From Pseudomonas sp. GL-B-19 (GTDB taxonomy: Bacteria; Pseudomonadota; Gammaproteobacteria; Pseudomonadales; Pseudomonadaceae): a stretch of 64,000 bases of DNA. Position numbers and translations under genes: made by a program. Under the pieces are notes generated by a model, which was not told the origin of the DNA, did not search any database, and worked only from the letters and a program-made list of their open reading frames with translations. Positions 43,391 through 51,442 of the stretch are shown here, one piece after another (the first letter of the stretch is position 1; each line of letters starts with the position of its first letter). The stretch spans positions 1 through 64,000 of the forward strand of contig NZ_JAHBDK010000031.1 of the NCBI RefSeq assembly GCF_019956415.1, in the 5' to 3' direction.

Positions 43391-43495
43391 GGCGAATTGC
43401 ACAGGATTGGCGGACCGGGACAATAGGAACCCGGCGCACCCGAGGGTGCTCCTGCGCAACTCGCCATAACTCTGAATTGCAGTCGAAAAAAAAGC
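43391..43495 (-). ncRNA. Structured RNA resembling C4 antisense RNA (copy 2)
   Basis: Minus-strand RNA with a 15-bp closing stem (43451-43465 with 43391-43405; two G-U pairs), an inner hairpin GCACCC-tc-GGGTGC and a second hairpin CCGGG-ttcctattgt-CCCGG. Preceded by GTTATGGCG inside a G/C tract and GGCGCTTTTTTTTCGACTGC, as in copy 1. It lies between the Rha-type gene and three small genes, the place of the cI/C4 immunity RNA in P4 and P1, where it blocks expression of downstream genes in the prophage state. Confidence 0.65.
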
Positions 43496-43632
43496 GCCTG
43501 CAATTCGAAGATGGGCGCTGTTGCGCCTATTGTTGATCGACCCGCCAAGGTCGGCCGCTGAGTTTGCAGCGACGAGCAAACCATAACGCTTACGGAAATG
43601 CATGGCAAGGGGCAGGAATGGTTGCGCGGTGT

Positions 43633-44157
43633 TCAAGGGCGCACATCCTCCAGGCCGAGGGTGAGCTGCAGTTGTTCCCGCAAGTGCGCGACATGCTGAT
43701 AGGCCCCCGGCTTTTCATAGCGCCAGTGAGCCAGCCGGCGACCGCTCTGGCTTGCTTCCCGTATGCGAGCCTGCAGCGTTTGGCAGGCCATGCCATAACG
43801 TGCTTCGCGAAACGCCATGACCAGACTCGACTTCAGCTCTACAACGCGATCAGTGTTGCGAGACAGCGCCAGCAGGAGGAACGCTTGATCCTCGTTCAGC
43901 AGGGCGAAGCGTTCGGCTTTGCCGCCACCTTGCACGCGTTTACCAACTTCGGTTTGAAACGGAAGATGGCCAAACCGCCGGATCTTGTCGGCGTATTTGT
44001 CGATCAGCTCAATGCTGCTTTTGTGCTGCGTACCCAACTGCTCGGCCAGCACGCGACTATCCACACGGGGCTCGCCTTGGGATTGAGCGAGGGTGACGGT
44101 GACAATATTGCCGTGTGACAAGCTGCGTTTCTCTTCGGGGCTCGTGTCCTTTTTCAT
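43633..44157 (-). CDS. Rha-family phage regulatory protein
   Basis: 174 residues from ATG 44157 (GAGGCTGCCTGA), one base after the alpA stop. The block 'PRVDSRVLAEQLGTQHKSSIELIDKYADKIRRFGHLPFQT', 'AERFALLNEDQAFLLLALSRN' and 'VVELKSSLVMAFREAR' matches the Rha/pRha family of DNA-binding regulators in prophages and satellites. The C-terminus is an extra helical segment. Expected to control the early satellite operon together with AlpA. Confidence 0.82.
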   Translation of the reverse strand: MKKDTSPEEKRSLSHGNIVTVTLAQSQGEPRVDSRVLAEQLGTQHKSSIELIDKYADKIRRFGHLPFQTEVGKRVQGGGKAERFALLNEDQAFLLLALSRNTDRVVELKSSLVMAFREARYGMACQTLQARIREASQSGRRLAHWRYEKPGAYQHVAHLREQLQLTLGLEDVRP

Positions 44158-44158
44158 T

Positions 44159-44431
44159 TCAGGCAGCCTCGTTGCGCAGGGCAATGCGCTGGCGAATCCA
44201 ATCCTGTACTTCGGCCAGCACAAAACCAACCGGTGAACCACGCGACTTGCTGTTACTCAGCGGTACTGGGCGTGGAAAAGTTGGGTCGTCCTTGAGTCGC
44301 TTGTAGACAGTTGGGCGGGCGAGACCGGTCATGGCCTCCAGTTCAGGCATCCGAATGATTATGGTGCAAGGATCGAATTGCTGAATGGCGGACAAAGTGC
44401 TGTTAGTTTGAATTGGCGGAGTGTTGTACAT
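44159..44431 (-). CDS. AlpA-family excisionase/regulator
   Basis: 90 residues. The C-terminal about 65 residues are an AlpA/MerR-like helix-turn-helix: 'IIRMPELEAMTGLARPTVYK', 'RLKDDPTFPRPVPLS' and 'GFVLAEVQDWIRQRIALRN'. AlpA proteins activate integrase/excision and early genes of P4-like elements. First gene of the minus-strand satellite operon; five CCGGAA-type repeats lie 57-174 bases upstream of its start. Confidence 0.88.
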   Translation of the reverse strand: MYNTPPIQTNSTLSAIQQFDPCTIIIRMPELEAMTGLARPTVYKRLKDDPTFPRPVPLSNSKSRGSPVGFVLAEVQDWIRQRIALRNEAA

Positions 44432-44487
44432 ATCTGTATCCGGTTATTGGCTTGGGCGGATACAGATTTAATACGCGGACGAACTTT

Positions 44488-44605
44488 TTCGGAAGGTTGC
44501 CGATATGGGCTGATTTTGTCCGGAAGTTAGCGGTTGGTGCTGGTGTCCGGAAGATTATTTATGGATTTGCTTCCGGAAGCTTCGGCATTGAGAATGCTTC
44601 CGGAA
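44488..44605. repeat. Five iterated CCGGAAG sites upstream of alpA
   Basis: TTCGGAAG (44488), GTCCGGAAG (44518), GTCCGGAAG (44545), TTCCGGAAG (44571) and TTCCGGAA (44598), at spacings of 26-30 bases, about 2.5 helical turns. They fill the gap between the DUF6387 stop and alpA start, so they are likely operators for AlpA/Rha or excision sites. Confidence 0.6.
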
Positions 44606-44615
44606 TAAATCATAG

Positions 44616-45506
44616 CTAAATATTTGCGCCAGATTGAGCGGTTAAAGCGTCGTATGTTTCTGCGCCCATTAGTATCCGAGCATTTTTTCTAACGGTTTTT
44701 CGCACGTACTCGGAGATGTCTACATCTATTTTGTCAGGAAAAAGCAGATCTGCAATTTTGTGAGCCGCAGGCTTTTCACCAATAGCCCCAAACCAAAGCT
44801 CCAAGTCAATATAAGCAAGAAGTCTTTGTTCCGACCATTTTTCAAAGTCTTTAGTGGTTATTTTTTGCTTGAGATTTGAGAGGTCAAAGCGCTCTCTTAT
44901 TGATCTTGCAAAGTCAACCGCCGACTTGGCTATAACCTCGTCTGGAGCTGTAACGTCAATCAGGACCGGTGCAAGTTTGTTGTGGCGAGAAAAATAATTG
45001 CGCTCTGACTCGCTTGGCATGTCCCATACGGGAATATACGTGATTTTTTTATATTGGCTTCTTACAGAATCACTTGCGTCGCTGGGCGGGCGTCTTGGCA
45101 TAAGGTTGTCCGCGTGGATTATCTCGTCAATTGATATGTCTGGGGCGTTGTACGCATAAGTACCAAGGATTTCAGCGTAGTCAAAGGCATCCATATTAAT
45201 TATCGCGGTTTCCAGCTGTTCGCTTTCTTCCTTGCTTTTGTTAAGACGGGCGAGTGTTTCTTGCGCTTGACTGAAAGACATTATGAATAAGGCTACCCGG
45301 CTTTCATCATCCATTACGATATTTTTTAGTTTTATATTGACAAAGTTTCGAGTCATGATCGCTTCGTACCAATCCTTGCTGGACTTGCTGACTATATTTT
45401 TATAGTTGTCCAGATCGAACCACTTAGGTGGGAAACAGGTGTCGTAGTGATACGGCTCAAGTCCTTTTATGTCATTCAGGACGGACCATTTTTTTGGCTT
45501 GTTCAT
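44616..45506 (-). CDS. DUF6387 family protein
   Basis: 296 residues. The start 'MNKPKKWSVLNDIKGLEPYHYDTCFPPKWFDLDNYKN' split by a 'W...L...W' pattern is what I associate with DUF6387, a family found in integrative elements next to the integrase. Helical and charged, no signal or membrane segment. The gene is markedly A+T-rich against both neighbours. Function unknown; as cargo beside an integrase it could be defence-related, but nothing in the sequence shows how. Confidence 0.65.
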   Translation of the reverse strand: MNKPKKWSVLNDIKGLEPYHYDTCFPPKWFDLDNYKNIVSKSSKDWYEAIMTRNFVNIKLKNIVMDDESRVALFIMSFSQAQETLARLNKSKEESEQLETAIINMDAFDYAEILGTYAYNAPDISIDEIIHADNLMPRRPPSDASDSVRSQYKKITYIPVWDMPSESERNYFSRHNKLAPVLIDVTAPDEVIAKSAVDFARSIRERFDLSNLKQKITTKDFEKWSEQRLLAYIDLELWFGAIGEKPAAHKIADLLFPDKIDVDISEYVRKTVRKNARILMGAETYDALTAQSGANI

Positions 45507-45610
45507 CTAGTGTCCAGGTCGCGGGCCGGTAGTTAGTGCGGATAGGATTTAGTCTATATCTGTCTACGGGGCCTAGAAAGTCCAGAGTCTGCGAGCTTGC
45601 CGAAATCAAA

Positions 45611-46822
45611 TTAGACGACCGCGCCACCAGCTATGTTATCGAGATGGTTCGCATACCATTGCATCATGGTTGTCCGCTGAGGAAGGTAGACCGCTTTGTT
45701 GTAGACACCTGCGATCCCCTCTTTGACATGAGAGAGCTGAGCTTCGATATGGTTTTCGTCAAACCCGTGCTCGTTCAAAATCGTCGAGGCGATGTGACGG
45801 AAACCGTGTCCGGTTTGGCGACCTTCATACCCAAGTCGACGTAATGCCATTAGGAACACCGTATTGGAGCGGGCTTTGGTTGTATCGCTCCGGCCAGGGA
45901 ACAGCATCGGATAGGCTCCTGTCAGCGTCTGCAAATTGCGCAGTAATTCGACTGCTTGGGTTGGCAGCGGCACCAGATGTTCACGCCGACGTTTCATGCG
46001 TTCAGCAGGAATCGACCACAGTGCCTTGTCCAGATCGAACTCTGACCAGCGCGCTTCGCGTAATTCAGAAGGGCGACAGGCGAGCATGGAAAGAAGGTGA
46101 AGGCCGATACGAATATCAGTCGCGCTTGGGTACGCACGGATAGCCCGAAGAAGTGGCGGTAACTCCCCTGGGGATACATGGGCATAGTTCTCGGCAGCCT
46201 TGGTCTGAAGAAACTTGTGCAGCCCCTCTAGGGGATTATGCGTTGCACGACCGGTAACGCGTGCAAGGTCATAAATTTCCCGGCACATACCACGGACGCG
46301 GCTGGTCTGTTCGATGATTCCTTTCTGCTCCATCGCTCTCAAGAACTCCATCCACTCCATTGGCAGGATTTCGCGATAGATGCGTTTGCCAAATACCGGG
46401 AATACGTGAAGCTCCAAGGCTCCTATGGTTCGTACCGCGGTGCCATCGCTCCAGCTCTTACGTTTGGCCGCGTACCATTCGCGGGCAAGCGACTCAAAAG
46501 TGTGGCCGGCAGCCTCGTCTTCGGCCGCTTTTCTGGCACGCTTGGTTGCCAGTGGGTTGCTACCTTGCGCAGCGTCTGCTCGCAATTCGGCAGCTTTCTT
46601 GCGGGCCATTGCACCGCTGACTGCTGGATAGCTACCTAATCCCAGCCACGACCATTTTCCGTCAGCTTTCTTGTAGCGCAGTTGCCAAGATTTGTTCCCG
46701 TCTGGTCGCACACGCAAATACAAGCTGTCGCCATCATTTTCTCGGTATTCCTTTACCTCCGGTTCGAGGGTTGAAACGACCGTGTCAGCCAATGGGCGGC
46801 GCTTGATTTCGCTACGTTTCAA
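45611..46822 (-). CDS. int: Tyrosine recombinase / island integrase (P4-type, DUF4102 N-terminus)
   Basis: 403 residues. N-terminal DUF4102 domain ('YRENDGDSLYLRVRPDGNKSW', 'SWLGLGSYPAVSGAMARKKA'), SAM-like core-binding region, and catalytic domain with Arg250 ('ACRPSELREARW'), His339-x-x-Arg342 ('GHGFRH'), His365 ('LSHVKEG') and the nucleophile Tyr374 ('AGVYNKA'). All catalytic residues are present, so it should be active. It reads away from ssrA, and the 166 bases between it and the tmRNA end hold the attachment site, terminator and arm sites. Responsible for insertion into ssrA. Confidence 0.95.
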   Translation of the reverse strand: MKRSEIKRRPLADTVVSTLEPEVKEYRENDGDSLYLRVRPDGNKSWQLRYKKADGKWSWLGLGSYPAVSGAMARKKAAELRADAAQGSNPLATKRARKAAEDEAAGHTFESLAREWYAAKRKSWSDGTAVRTIGALELHVFPVFGKRIYREILPMEWMEFLRAMEQKGIIEQTSRVRGMCREIYDLARVTGRATHNPLEGLHKFLQTKAAENYAHVSPGELPPLLRAIRAYPSATDIRIGLHLLSMLACRPSELREARWSEFDLDKALWSIPAERMKRRREHLVPLPTQAVELLRNLQTLTGAYPMLFPGRSDTTKARSNTVFLMALRRLGYEGRQTGHGFRHIASTILNEHGFDENHIEAQLSHVKEGIAGVYNKAVYLPQRTTMMQWYANHLDNIAGGAVV

Positions 46823-46824
46823 TG

Positions 46825-46875
46825 CGTGTATCCCCTAGTTTCAATTTTTTTGAAAGGTACACGGCAGGATACACG
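46825..46875. promoter_or_regulatory. Candidate integrase arm-type sites, right end
   Basis: CGTGTATCCC (46825-46834, inverted) and AGGATACACG (46866-46875), matching GGGATACACG at 4213-4222. They overlap the integrase ribosome site and leader, so the protein may also repress its own gene. Confidence 0.5.
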
Positions 46876-46920
46876 GGCAATGTTTATAGGGGTAGGTAAG
46901 GAGGTACAGCCAGAAACAAG

Positions 46921-46941
46921 AAAGCCCGCACGGGGCGGGCT
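46921..46941. terminator. Terminator of ssrA (island copy)
   Basis: AAGCCCGC - acggg - GCGGGCTT hairpin downstream of the tmRNA 3' end on the minus strand, followed by TTCTTGTTTCT. Nearly the same hairpin is at 4087-4107. Confidence 0.8.
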
Positions 46942-46987
46942 TCTTGGGTGTTTCGTAGACTGTCCGAGACAGGTCTAAACAGCTATT

Positions 46988-47381
46988 TGGTGGAGCCGGG
47001 GGGATTTGAACCCCCGTCCGCCAGTACTCCGCTGTCGGTACTACATGCGTAGCCGTGTCTATTAAGTTAACCCTCAGCGACCCGACGGGCAGGGTGCTTT
47101 GGGCGAGTTGTGTAAGTTTTAGCCGCTTCGTCCACAACGTACTGCACGGCGATTCTGTTCTATATGACAATCACTTTGGGTTTACAGACATCCCCTGATG
47201 ATTGCTGGACCCGAAGGTACCAGGAGGGAAGGGCTAAGGCTGCTTACGCAGCGAGAGCGTATTCCCCGTAGGTTTCGTCATTGGCAACTATAGAAAGTTG
47301 CAACAGTGGATTTACGAGTTCTGTTACCAACTCGGCATGCACCTAAAGTTTCGCGACCGGCGTCGAATCCTAAACGGCCCC
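46988..47381 (-). ncRNA. ssrA: tmRNA
   Basis: 394 bases. The 5' end GGGGCCGTTTAGGATTCGACG and 3' end GGGGGTTCAAATCCCCCCGG-CTCCACCA form the tRNA-like domain with a perfect T-arm. The messenger part encodes ANDETYGEYALAA followed by TAA, an ssrA degradation tag in Pseudomonas style. With SmpB (57 kb) it rescues stalled ribosomes and tags truncated proteins. The last bases of this gene are the integration site of the island and come from the island; the displaced original end is at 4121-4146. Confidence 0.97.
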
Positions 47382-47448
47382 GAGCCTGCTGCTCTGTAAA
47401 TCAAAGTGAGCAACAAGCCTGCGCAGTGTACGCCAACAAGGCGTAGAA

Positions 47449-47468
47449 GGCCAACCCGAAGGTTGGCC
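47449..47468. terminator. Hairpin terminator after small secreted protein gene
   Basis: GGCCAACC-cgaa-GGTTGGCC, a perfect stem with GNRA-like loop 13 bases beyond the stop of 47482-47760, followed on the minus strand by TTCT. Confidence 0.7.
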
Positions 47469-47481
47469 CTGAGCGCAACGG

Positions 47482-47760
47482 TCAGCCATTACCGCCTTTC
47501 TTGGCATCCTTCATGGACTGGATTAGGTCATTCGTTTCAGCGACGCAAGCGTCAGTGCCTGCTTTAGTACCTTTTGCATGATCGGCTTTGGCTTGCTCAA
47601 CGGTTGCCTTGATACTTTCCGCAAGTCCTGAACCCTGGAAATCAGCCTTGTTATTTTCGATAGTTTGCAGGTTGACCGCGCATTGGTCTTCAGCGGCAAA
47701 AGAAGTAGAAGCCATCATGGAAGCAGTAATAAACAGACCTAACAGAACAGAACGATTCAT
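47482..47760 (-). CDS. Small periplasmic protein, unknown
   Basis: 92 residues, with AGGAGATACAC upstream. Signal peptide 'MNRSVLLGLFITASMMASTS' cleaved near AFA-A. The mature 70 residues are helical with two cysteines (27 and 71 or so) that could form a disulfide and a Lys/Gly-rich end. Conserved in fluorescent pseudomonads in my impression; function unknown. Upstream 47761-47960 contains small hairpins (47782-47803 and 47829-47846) but no gene. Confidence 0.75.
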   Translation of the reverse strand: MNRSVLLGLFITASMMASTSFAAEDQCAVNLQTIENNKADFQGSGLAESIKATVEQAKADHAKGTKAGTDACVAETNDLIQSMKDAKKGGNG

Positions 47761-47960
47761 GTGTATCTCCTTGAGCAGAAGGGCCAGGCATTGCTGGCCA
47801 TCAAATCGGCTACCGAGTATTGGGAAGGTCCCACATTAGCGGGACTTGATCAGTGGACTGCGGGGGCACGTCAGGGTTCTGTTTTTCTGCCGTAGAGCTG
47901 TCGATTCCGGCAAGAACATCAAGATAGGCACATCAATGCACCTTCCTTGAGGCCCTGCTA

Positions 47961-50771
47961 TCACAGCACCCTAGCCTTGGTAACGCGATCCACCAGATAG
48001 ACTAGTCCGTGGTAGTCAATGCCGCCATGTTGCGTCAGACCGATCTCACAGGTGCGGCTGGTAGAAATGCCCTCGCTGCATTGTTGCACCGCGTCCTTGA
48101 GCGTGCGCAGCGAATGGGCATTCAATTCTGGCGTGGTGAAACCCTTGTCTCCAGCGAACCCACAGCAGTGAATGCCTTCCGGAATGACCACGGTTTTGCT
48201 GCACTTGCGCGCCAGATCGATCAGCGCCTGGCTTTCGCCCAGATGCTGGGTGCTGCAGGTGACGTGCACCGCAATCGGCGCTTCCTGCGGAGTGAAATCC
48301 AGGCGATCCATCAAATGTGTGCGGATGAAACGCACCGGGTCGTACAGGTCCAGTCGAACCTCGCCCAAATCCTCGACCAGCCGTAAGGTGCAAGGGCTGG
48401 TGTCGCAGTAAATCGGGTCGAGTCCGCCGCGACTGGCGTGCAGCAAGGCGCCGATCAGTTCCTGGCGTTTGTGTTCGGCCTGTTCGGCGTAACCTTTGGA
48501 GGCAAATGGCTGGCCGCAGCAAAGGTTGTCCTGATTATCCGGGAAGACCACTTGGTAACCGGCCTTTTCCAGCAGCCTGCGGGTTTTGTCGTACAGCGAC
48601 ATTTGCTCTATATCACCCGCCGCCGGGCCCATGACCCGCGATACACAGGCCGCCAGGTACACCACCCGGGGGCGCTCGTCCGACACGGTCGGGCTGAAAC
48701 GAATGGCTTTTTCCGGCTGCGGCATGGCGTTGGTCCATTGCGGGATCTGACCTTTGGACAACTTGGTCAGCGTCGCCGAGAGTTTCGCCAGGCGTGGTGC
48801 TCCCAACAGCATCCGAGCGCCATTGGCGACGTGCAGGGTGAATCGGGCGCCTTGCAGCGCGGTGGCGAAATTGCTTTCCAGCCAGTTGGCGGTTTTCGTA
48901 CGCGTTGCGTTACGGCTGCGGAGCTTTTTCACCAACTCGCCGGTATTGATGCCTACAGGGCAGCGCTGCGCACAAAGACCGGTGGCGGCGCAGGTGTCGA
49001 TGCCTTGATATTCGTAAGCGGCTTCGAGTTCGGTGGTGTCGACGCCGGCGCGCTTTTTAGCCTGAATATCCCGCCAGATCACGATGCGCTGGCGCGGGCT
49101 CAGGGTCAGGCCTTTCGAGGGACATACCGGTTCGCAGAAGCCGCACTCAATGCACTTGTCCACAATCTCGTCGGCGGCCGGCAATGGTTTCAAATGCTTG
49201 AGATGGATCTGCGGATCCTCGCTGAGCACCACGTCCGGGTTGAGAATGCCGTTGGGGTCGAGCAGGCGTTTGAGCTGCCACATCAACTGGTAGGCATCGC
49301 TGCCCCATTCCAGCTCGACGAAGGGCGCCATGTTGCGTCCGGTGCCGTGTTCAGCCTTCAGCGAGCCGCCGAATTCCACCGCCACCAACTGCGCCACGTC
49401 GTCCATGAACGCCTGATAGCGTGCGACTTCTTCCGGATTGTTGAAACCTTGGGTGAAGACGAAATGCAGATTGCCTTCCAGTGCGTGTCCGAAAAGGATC
49501 GCTTCGTCGTAGTGATGTTTGTCGAACAACTCGATCAGGCGGTTTACGCCGATGGCCAGTTGTTCCACCGGGAAGGTCACGTCTTCGATGATCACCGTGG
49601 TGCCGGTTTTGCGCACGGCGCCGACGGCGGGGAAGGTGTCTTTACGGATCGCCCAGAGGCGGGCGTTTTCCACCGGGTCTTCGGTGAAGTCGACCTGTTT
49701 CTCCACCGGGAACGAGGTCAGTGACGCCATGATCTGCGCCAGTTGTTCCTGCAGCAAGGTGGACGATGCTGCGCGGGATTCGATCAGCAACGCGCAGGCA
49801 TTGTTCGACAGGTGCTGTACGAAAGCGGGCATGCCAGGTTTGCTCTGTACCGAGCGCAGGCTGCGACGGTCCAGAAGTTCCACGGCCGACACCGGTTGGC
49901 TTTTCAGCACGGTTACGGCGTTACAGCAGGTTTCCACGTCCGGGAACACGATCAGCGCCGACGCCTTGTTCGGGTGGTCAATCACCGTGTCGTACGTCAC
50001 CGCACTGATAAAGCCGAGGGTGCCTTCAGAGCCCACCAGCAAGTGGCTCAAGATATCCACAGGCTCGTCAAAATCCACCAGCGCATTGAGTGACAGTCCG
50101 GTGGTATTTTTCAGACGGTATTTGTGGCGGATTCTTGCAGCCAGTTCGGCATTGGCGCGAGTCTCGCGGCCCAAGGTGGCCAAGCGTTCAAGCAGTGAGG
50201 CATGGCTTTGACGAAAAGCCGCGACACTGGCCGTATCTTCGGTATCGAGGCGGCTGCCGTCGGCCAGTACCAGCCGAATGCCGGCCAGCGTGTGATAGGT
50301 GTTCTGCGCCGTGCCGCAGCACATGCCGCTAGCGTTGTTAGCGACGATGCCGCCTATTTTGCAGGCGTTGATCGAGGCCGGGTCCGGGCCGATCTTGCGT
50401 CCGAACGGGGACAGCCAGGCGTTGGCCTGCGCGCCGATCACGCCCGGTTGCAGGCGGATTTGCATGCCTTGGCCACGGATCTCGCGACCGTTCCAGTTAT
50501 CCCCCAGCACGATCAGCACCGAATCGCTGATGGCCTGGCCAGACAGGCTGGTGCCAGCGGCGCGGAACGTTACCGGGACTTGATCTCGCTGCGCCAGTTT
50601 GAGTAGCGAAACCACTTCGTCTTCCGACTCGACACGAATCACCAGTTTCGGAATCAGTCGATAGAAACTGGCGTCAGTGCCGAAGGCCAAGGTCGACAGT
50701 GGGTCGTCGAAACGTCGCTCTTGGGGAATCAGTTGCTGTGCATCTCTCAGGAAAGCCGCCGATAGACTCAT
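47961..50771 (-). CDS. dld2: FAD- and Fe-S-binding D-lactate dehydrogenase
   Basis: 936 residues. An FAD_binding_4 domain comes first ('VPVTFRAAGTSLSGQAISDS', 'GGIVANNASGMCCG'), then the GlcD-type C-terminal flavin domain ('HALEGNLHFVFTQGF', 'EHGTGRNMAPFVELEW'), two Fe-S clusters ('CIECGFCEPVCP', 'CAATGLCAQRCP') and CCG domains ('CCGQPFASKG', 'CCGFAGDKGF'). In Pseudomonas this is the NAD-independent D-lactate dehydrogenase at the end of the lld operon; the related YdiJ acts on D-2-hydroxyglutarate, so substrate is judged by context. It overlaps lutC by ATGA. Peripheral inner-membrane enzyme feeding quinone. Confidence 0.9.
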   Translation of the reverse strand: MSLSAAFLRDAQQLIPQERRFDDPLSTLAFGTDASFYRLIPKLVIRVESEDEVVSLLKLAQRDQVPVTFRAAGTSLSGQAISDSVLIVLGDNWNGREIRGQGMQIRLQPGVIGAQANAWLSPFGRKIGPDPASINACKIGGIVANNASGMCCGTAQNTYHTLAGIRLVLADGSRLDTEDTASVAAFRQSHASLLERLATLGRETRANAELAARIRHKYRLKNTTGLSLNALVDFDEPVDILSHLLVGSEGTLGFISAVTYDTVIDHPNKASALIVFPDVETCCNAVTVLKSQPVSAVELLDRRSLRSVQSKPGMPAFVQHLSNNACALLIESRAASSTLLQEQLAQIMASLTSFPVEKQVDFTEDPVENARLWAIRKDTFPAVGAVRKTGTTVIIEDVTFPVEQLAIGVNRLIELFDKHHYDEAILFGHALEGNLHFVFTQGFNNPEEVARYQAFMDDVAQLVAVEFGGSLKAEHGTGRNMAPFVELEWGSDAYQLMWQLKRLLDPNGILNPDVVLSEDPQIHLKHLKPLPAADEIVDKCIECGFCEPVCPSKGLTLSPRQRIVIWRDIQAKKRAGVDTTELEAAYEYQGIDTCAATGLCAQRCPVGINTGELVKKLRSRNATRTKTANWLESNFATALQGARFTLHVANGARMLLGAPRLAKLSATLTKLSKGQIPQWTNAMPQPEKAIRFSPTVSDERPRVVYLAACVSRVMGPAAGDIEQMSLYDKTRRLLEKAGYQVVFPDNQDNLCCGQPFASKGYAEQAEHKRQELIGALLHASRGGLDPIYCDTSPCTLRLVEDLGEVRLDLYDPVRFIRTHLMDRLDFTPQEAPIAVHVTCSTQHLGESQALIDLARKCSKTVVIPEGIHCCGFAGDKGFTTPELNAHSLRTLKDAVQQCSEGISTSRTCEIGLTQHGGIDYHGLVYLVDRVTKARVL

Positions 50772-51442
50772 TGGTCCTCCAGGATTAAAACCACCAGGTC
50801 TTTCGGACCGTGCGCGCCGTAGGCCAGGATTTGTTCAATGTCTGCGGTTTTTGACGGGCCGGACACCAACAAAGCATTAGTCGGCATGCCTTGGGCCCAT
50901 TCGAATTCCTGCTGCACCTGATAGAAGTTGTCGCGGATATCACTGGCCTTGAGCAGGGCGAAATGCACCGGCGGTACCAGGCTCATCAAGCGCGGTTCTT
51001 CACGCGTCGGCCAGAGAATCAGGCTGCCTGTCGCGGCGATTGCGCCGAGGGTGCCGGTGAGGCTGGCCGGGGTGTCGTTGAACAGCTCGGCTTTCCATTC
51101 TTCAATCGGGCGGTCGTAGGCTTTGAGCGTCGGCAGCCCCAAATTACTCGCCCAATGTTGTGAGAGGCGTTGCCCGTGAGGCGTCGTAGGCGCGATCAAC
51201 AGGCTTGGTAGCTGACGATCCCGCAACAACTGGGCCAGCAGCGAAGGCCAACCTTCGCCCGACGTCAGATGGATTTCGGTGTGCACCGCTTCCATCAGTT
51301 TGCGCAACTGCGGGATACGTTGCTCGGGCGTGTACGTGTAGGGCGCTGTCACCAGTTCGACATCGAATTCGTCAGGCACAGGCGTGGTGCCAGTCAGACT
51401 TTTGCGTAACTTGGCGAGGATGTTTTGCTTGGCGCTCATCAA
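50768..51442 (-). CDS. lutC: LutC/YkgG family L-lactate utilisation protein
   Basis: 224 residues of the LUD domain family: 'WASNLGLPTLKAYDRPIEEW', 'GTLGAIAATGSLILWPTREE' and 'ALLVSGPSKTADIEQILAYGAHGPKDLVVLIL' are the characteristic blocks. Third subunit of the LutABC L-lactate oxidation complex. Start overlaps the lutB stop (ATGA) and its stop overlaps dld2, so the four genes are translationally coupled. Confidence 0.92.
   Translation of the reverse strand: MMSAKQNILAKLRKSLTGTTPVPDEFDVELVTAPYTYTPEQRIPQLRKLMEAVHTEIHLTSGEGWPSLLAQLLRDRQLPSLLIAPTTPHGQRLSQHWASNLGLPTLKAYDRPIEEWKAELFNDTPASLTGTLGAIAATGSLILWPTREEPRLMSLVPPVHFALLKASDIRDNFYQVQQEFEWAQGMPTNALLVSGPSKTADIEQILAYGAHGPKDLVVLILEDQ

Larger units (their letters stand above)
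4121..46990. mobile_element. Genomic island integrated in the 3' end of ssrA
   Basis: The right boundary is the 3' end of tmRNA, next to a tyrosine integrase that starts 166 bases away. The left boundary is a second copy of the same tmRNA end (4121-4146) with its own terminator. GGGATACACG-type sites occur inside both boundaries. The island is about 42.9 kb and carries probable defence genes, a catabolic cluster and a P4-like satellite core. The base composition is mixed: the 5.4-8.2 kb and 44.6-45.5 kb parts are clearly A+T-rich, whereas the catabolic cluster is GC-rich like the backbone, so the island is probably a mosaic of several acquisitions. Confidence 0.75.

Noticed and set aside
43124..43636. 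170-residue version of the small satellite gene
   Set aside because: The upstream 101 codons cross the structured RNA, and the inner ATG has an AGGAGC site.
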